A stretch of DNA of 64,000 bases, from positions 186,001 through 250,000 of the forward strand of contig JAWKWT010000002.1 of the NCBI GenBank assembly GCA_041397365.1. Direction: 5' to 3'. A program made the translations under genes and the position numbers. Source of the stretch: P52-10 sp041397365 (GTDB taxonomy: Bacteria; Pseudomonadota; Alphaproteobacteria; Rhizobiales; Xanthobacteraceae). The stretch's first letter is position 1. The number at the start of each line of letters is the position of its first letter. This document shows, in pieces, positions 60,860 through 64,000 of this stretch. Under the pieces are notes generated by a model. The model saw only the letters and a list, made by a program, of their open reading frames with translations. It did no database searches and had not been told where the DNA came from.

Positions 60860-63115
60860 ATGGGCTCTTTCCGTCGCGACACGATCACCAAGCCGATCTT
60901 CGCCCTTGCGAAAAAGGCGATGCCGGCGATGTCGGACACCGAGCGCGAGGCGCTGGAAGCCGGTGATGTCTGGTGGGACGCGGACCTGTTCACCGGCAAT
61001 CCGGACTGGTCGAAACTGCTCGCCGTGCCTCCCGCTCGCCTGACCGCCGACGAACAGGCGTTTCTTGACGGGCCGGTCAACGAGCTGTGCAACATGCTCG
61101 ACGACTGGAAGATTAGTTGGGAACTGCGCGACCTGCCGCCGGAGGTCTGGGACTTCATCAAGCAGAACCGCTTCTTCGGCATGATTATCCCGAAGCGGTT
61201 CGGCGGGCTCGGCTTCTCGCCTTACGCGCATTCGGAAGTGGTGCGGAAAATCTCGACCCGCTCGGCGACGGCGGCCGTCACCGTGATGGTGCCGAACTCG
61301 CTCGGCCCCGGCGAATTGCTGATGCAGTTCGGCACCGAGGAGCAACAGGAACACTGGCTGCCGCGGCTGGCGGATGGAAGCGAGATTCCATGTTTCGGAC
61401 TGACCAGCCCGGAGGCCGGCTCCGACGCCGCCTCGATGATCGACACCGGCATCGTCTGCAAGGGCATGTATGAGGGGCGCGAGGTGCTAGGGCTGAAGCT
61501 CAACTGGCACAAGCGCTACATCACCCTCGGCCCGGTCGCCACCGTGCTGGGCCTCGCCTTCAAGGCATACGATCCGGACCATCTGCTTGGGCCGCAGGAA
61601 GACCTCGGCATCACCGTCGCGCTCATTCCAACGAATTTGCCGGGCGTGGAAATCGGCCGCCGCCATCTGCCCTCGATGCAGGTCTTCCAGAACGGACCGA
61701 ATTGGGGCCGCGACGTGTTCATCCCGCTCGATCTGGTGATCGGCGGGCAGGCGCGCATCGGCCAGGGCTGGAAGATGCTGATGAGCGCGCTCGCCGCAGG
61801 GCGCGGCATCTCGCTGCCGTCGCTGTCGGCGGCGGCCGCCGCCGATTGCGCCCGCACGACCGGTGCCTACGCCCGCATCCGCGAGCAGTTCGGCATTCCG
61901 ATCGGCAAGTTCGAAGGCATCGAGGAGCCGCTCGCGCGCATCGCCGGCACGGCCTATCTGATCGACGGCGCGCGCCGCCTCACCTGCGCGGCGCTCAATC
62001 AGGGCCACCATCCCGCTGTCATTTCCGGGATCATGAAGCTGCACGCGACCGAGCGGATGCGCGTCGCGGTGAACGACGCCTTCGACATCCATGCCGGCAA
62101 GGCCATCATCGACGGCCCGCAGAACTATCTCGGCGCGCTCTATCGCGCGGTGCCGGTCGGCATCACGGTCGAGGGCGCGAACATTCTCACGCGCAACCTG
62201 ATCGTGTTCGGACAGGGCGCGATCCGCGCGCATCCCTTCATGCTGGAGGAAATGACCGCGATCGCCGATCCGGACGGTCTGGATAAATTCGACCGCACTT
62301 TCTGGAAGCATGTCGGCCACAGTTTCAAGACCATGTTCGTCGCATGGGGCCGAAGCTGGAGCGGCGGCCTGTTCGCGCCTGCGCCCGACGCCGGCAAGGC
62401 GAAGCCTTACTATCGACAGCTCTCGCGGTTCTCGGCCGCGTTCGCGCTGTCGGCGGACATGGCGCTGCTGACGATGGGCGGCGCGCTGAAGCGGCGCGAG
62501 ATGCTGTCGGCCCGCTTCGGCGACATTCTCTCAGAGCTTTATCTTTTGTCGGGAGCGCTGAAGCGATGGGAGGACGAAGGCCGCCAGCAGGCCGACCTGC
62601 CCGCGCTCGAATGGTGCATGCAGACGGGATTCCGCACCATCCAGACGCGCTTCGCCGAAATCTTCGCGAACCTGCCGAACCGCCCCGTCGCCTGGCTGCT
62701 GCGGCTGCTGCTGCAACCGCTCGGCGCGCGCGACATAGGCCCCAGCGACGCCACCATCCACGCTTGCGCGCAGTTGATCCTCGAACCTTCCGCCGCGCGC
62801 GAGCGGCTGACCGCGGGGATTTTCCATACCGACGACGATCGCGGGCTGGCGCGGCTGGAGAAGGCGTTCGCGCTCGTCACCGCCGCCGAGAGCATCGAGC
62901 GCCACATGCGCGCCGCGCGCGTTAAAGATTGGCGAGAGGCAGTCAGGCGCGGGATCATCACCGAAGCCGAGGGCGAGCGGCTGAGGATCGCGGAGGAAGC
63001 TGTTGCAAAAGTCGTCGAGGTGGATGACTTTGCGGCGGAGCAATTGTCCAAGGTCGATCACAAGGGGCTGTCCCGCGACGAATTGTTCGCGCGGGAAGTG
63101 CGGGCTGCAAGCTGA
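60860..63115 (+). CDS. Acyl-CoA dehydrogenase, FadE type
   Basis: Large acyl-CoA dehydrogenase of 751 residues, FadE-like, catalysing the first step of fatty-acid beta-oxidation with FAD. The acyl-CoA dehydrogenase fold runs about residues 80-480 (SARSATAAVTVMVP region, FGLTSPEAGSDAASMIDTG, GRGISLPSLSAAAAADCARTTGAYARIREQFG), and the remainder matches the FadE-specific C-terminal DUF1974 region. The ATG at 60860 (MGSFRRDTITKPIFALAKKAMP) is preferred to 60800. The stop overlaps the thiolase start (TGATG), so the two are coupled. Confidence 0.94.
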   Translation: MGSFRRDTITKPIFALAKKAMPAMSDTEREALEAGDVWWDADLFTGNPDWSKLLAVPPARLTADEQAFLDGPVNELCNMLDDWKISWELRDLPPEVWDFIKQNRFFGMIIPKRFGGLGFSPYAHSEVVRKISTRSATAAVTVMVPNSLGPGELLMQFGTEEQQEHWLPRLADGSEIPCFGLTSPEAGSDAASMIDTGIVCKGMYEGREVLGLKLNWHKRYITLGPVATVLGLAFKAYDPDHLLGPQEDLGITVALIPTNLPGVEIGRRHLPSMQVFQNGPNWGRDVFIPLDLVIGGQARIGQGWKMLMSALAAGRGISLPSLSAAAAADCARTTGAYARIREQFGIPIGKFEGIEEPLARIAGTAYLIDGARRLTCAALNQGHHPAVISGIMKLHATERMRVAVNDAFDIHAGKAIIDGPQNYLGALYRAVPVGITVEGANILTRNLIVFGQGAIRAHPFMLEEMTAIADPDGLDKFDRTFWKHVGHSFKTMFVAWGRSWSGGLFAPAPDAGKAKPYYRQLSRFSAAFALSADMALLTMGGALKRREMLSARFGDILSELYLLSGALKRWEDEGRQQADLPALEWCMQTGFRTIQTRFAEIFANLPNRPVAWLLRLLLQPLGARDIGPSDATIHACAQLILEPSAARERLTAGIFHTDDDRGLARLEKAFALVTAAESIERHMRAARVKDWREAVRRGIITEAEGERLRIAEEAVAKVVEVDDFAAEQLSKVDHKGLSRDELFAREVRAAS

Positions 63116-64000
63116 TGGCGCGTCCTGTCTTTATCGTCGATGGAAGCCGCACCCCGTTCCTGCGGGCGCGAAGCGGTCCGGGGCCGTTCACCCCGGTCGA
63201 TCTCGCCGTGCAATGCGGCCGCCCGCTGCTGGCGCGCCAGCCCTTCGCGGCGGATGCGTTCGATCAGGTGATCCTCGGCTGCGTCAACGTCATCGCCGAC
63301 GAGATGAACCCGGCGCGGGTGGCAGCATTGCGGCTCGGCATGGGCGAGGCGATGGTGGCGTTCACCGAGCAGATCAATTGCGGCTCCGGCATGCAATCGA
63401 TCGACACCGCGTTCCGCTACATCCGCGAGGGCCGCTGCGACATGATCCTCGCCGGCGGCGCGGAGGCGCTGAGCCATGCGCCGCTGGTCTGGCCGCAGCA
63501 GGGCGTGCGCTGGTTCGCCGGCCTCGCGACCGCAAAGGGTGCGCTCGCCAAACTGACAGCCGCGCTGAAGCTGCGCCCGTCGTTTCTGAAGCCGATCATC
63601 GGCCTGGAGCGCGGCCTGACCGATCCTGTTGTCGAAATGAACATGGGCCAGACGGCCGAACTGGTCGCCTATCTTTTCGGCATCACGCGCGAACAGTGCG
63701 ACGCCTATGCGGTCGAAAGCCACAAGCGGTTGGCGAATGCGCAGGCGCAAGGCTTTCTCAAGGGCGAGGTCGAGCCGGCCTTCGCCCGCGATGGCAAGTT
63801 CTACGATCACGACGACGGCGTGCGGCCGGATTCGTCGATCGACAAGTTGGCGCAGCTCAAGCCCGCCTTCGAGCGGCCCTGGGGCAAGGTGACGGCCGGC
63901 AATTCCTCGCAGATCACCGATGGCGCGTCATGGGTGATCGTCGCATCCGAACAGGCGATGAAGCAGCACGGCCTGACGCCGAAGGCTGTCATCCTCGACA
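63115..64000 (+). CDS. Acetyl-CoA acetyltransferase / thiolase (3' end outside window)
   Basis: Thiolase of the FadA/FadI type that performs the last step of beta-oxidation. About 295 residues are seen. The nucleophilic cysteine is in EQINCGSGMQSID near residue 90, GGAEALSHAPLV follows near 119, and VTAGNSSQITDGASW, the substrate-binding loop, near 262. The start overlaps the FadE stop (TGATG). The C-terminal third with the catalytic His and Cys is beyond the window edge. Confidence 0.93.
   Translation, partial: MARPVFIVDGSRTPFLRARSGPGPFTPVDLAVQCGRPLLARQPFAADAFDQVILGCVNVIADEMNPARVAALRLGMGEAMVAFTEQINCGSGMQSIDTAFRYIREGRCDMILAGGAEALSHAPLVWPQQGVRWFAGLATAKGALAKLTAALKLRPSFLKPIIGLERGLTDPVVEMNMGQTAELVAYLFGITREQCDAYAVESHKRLANAQAQGFLKGEVEPAFARDGKFYDHDDGVRPDSSIDKLAQLKPAFERPWGKVTAGNSSQITDGASWVIVASEQAMKQHGLTPKAVILD

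Noticed and set aside
1..64000. tRNA, rRNA, CRISPR array, transposase, integrase or phage genes
   Set aside because: Reading the gaps and gene products gave no such element; the short repeats seen are not spaced as a CRISPR array.

Overview
This 64 kb window is high-GC chromosomal DNA from an alphaproteobacterium, most likely of the Bradyrhizobium/Rhodopseudomonas/Afipia/Pseudolabrys side of the Hyphomicrobiales. The indications are a CcrM-type GANTC methylase, a fused cytochrome b/c1 gene beside a Rieske gene, a fused TrpE(G) anthranilate synthase behind a trpL attenuator, a mutY / DUF721 / DsbA / smc block, a DUF1285 / CoA-pyrophosphatase / DUF6111 / cca block beside a MoxR / DUF58 / DUF4159 block, and scattered copies of a palindromic GAGCATGATC-type repeat. 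The species is inferred from gene content only. I see no rRNA, tRNA, transposase, integrase, phage or CRISPR. No gene-free stretch exceeds 300 bases.

Layout. 0-3.8 kb (minus): two similar TctC-type solute-binding proteins (the first cut by the window edge), an SDR dehydrogenase and an M20 amidohydrolase. 3.9-9.3 kb: an MFS carrier, a cytochrome P450 and, divergent from the P450, a complete SsuABC/NMT1-type ABC importer. 9.3-14.6 kb: an ArnT-like membrane protein, RNase HII, a radical SAM gene and a glycosyltransferase-like gene (both frameshifted), and an alpha/beta hydrolase. 14.6-21 kb: moaB, a zinc metallopeptidase (frameshifted), ccrM, an FAD monooxygenase, a thioesterase and mutY. 20.6-30.3 kb (plus): DUF721, DsbA-like, smc (frameshifted), Rsm22-like, LemA, an HtpX-like protease and two ParA-like ATPases. 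30.3-34.4 kb (minus): apt, trmO, trpE(G) with its leader and attenuator, and a dienelactone hydrolase. 34.5-35.7 kb: a divergent VOC/TetR pair with two operators. 35.7-38.4 kb: the bc1 complex genes. 38.6-43.7 kb: trmL-hemF, a small secreted protein, a serine hydrolase with a TauE-like carrier, cca and DUF6111. 43.9-52.3 kb: NUDIX and DUF1285, then the MoxR/DUF58/BatA-like operon. 52.5-64 kb: a Zur-type regulated TonB receptor, GNAT, NUDIX, phosphoesterase, lytic transglycosylase, SDR, and a fadE-like/thiolase pair cut by the right edge.

The most striking property of the sequence is a set of about ten small indels that break otherwise well-conserved genes (radical SAM, glycosyltransferase, zinc metallopeptidase, smc, fbcH, moxR twice, DUF58 twice, DUF4159). 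Because smc and the bc1 complex are affected and the reading continues perfectly in the other frame, I read most of these as base-calling or assembly errors, not decay. One of them, a 7-base near-tandem duplication in the radical SAM gene, could be a real mutation.

Regulatory signals readable by eye are a complete trp attenuator with a leaderless 15-residue leader peptide (two adjacent Trp codons), two Zur-like palindromes before the histidine-rich TonB receptor, two identical-geometry palindromes between the TetR and VOC genes, and GANTC sites at the ccrM start codon and before smc. I did not find a convincing wholly new system. The best candidates for unfamiliar biology are the paired ParA-like ATPases (one with a degenerate Walker A) and the repeat family that supplies stop codons to its neighbours.
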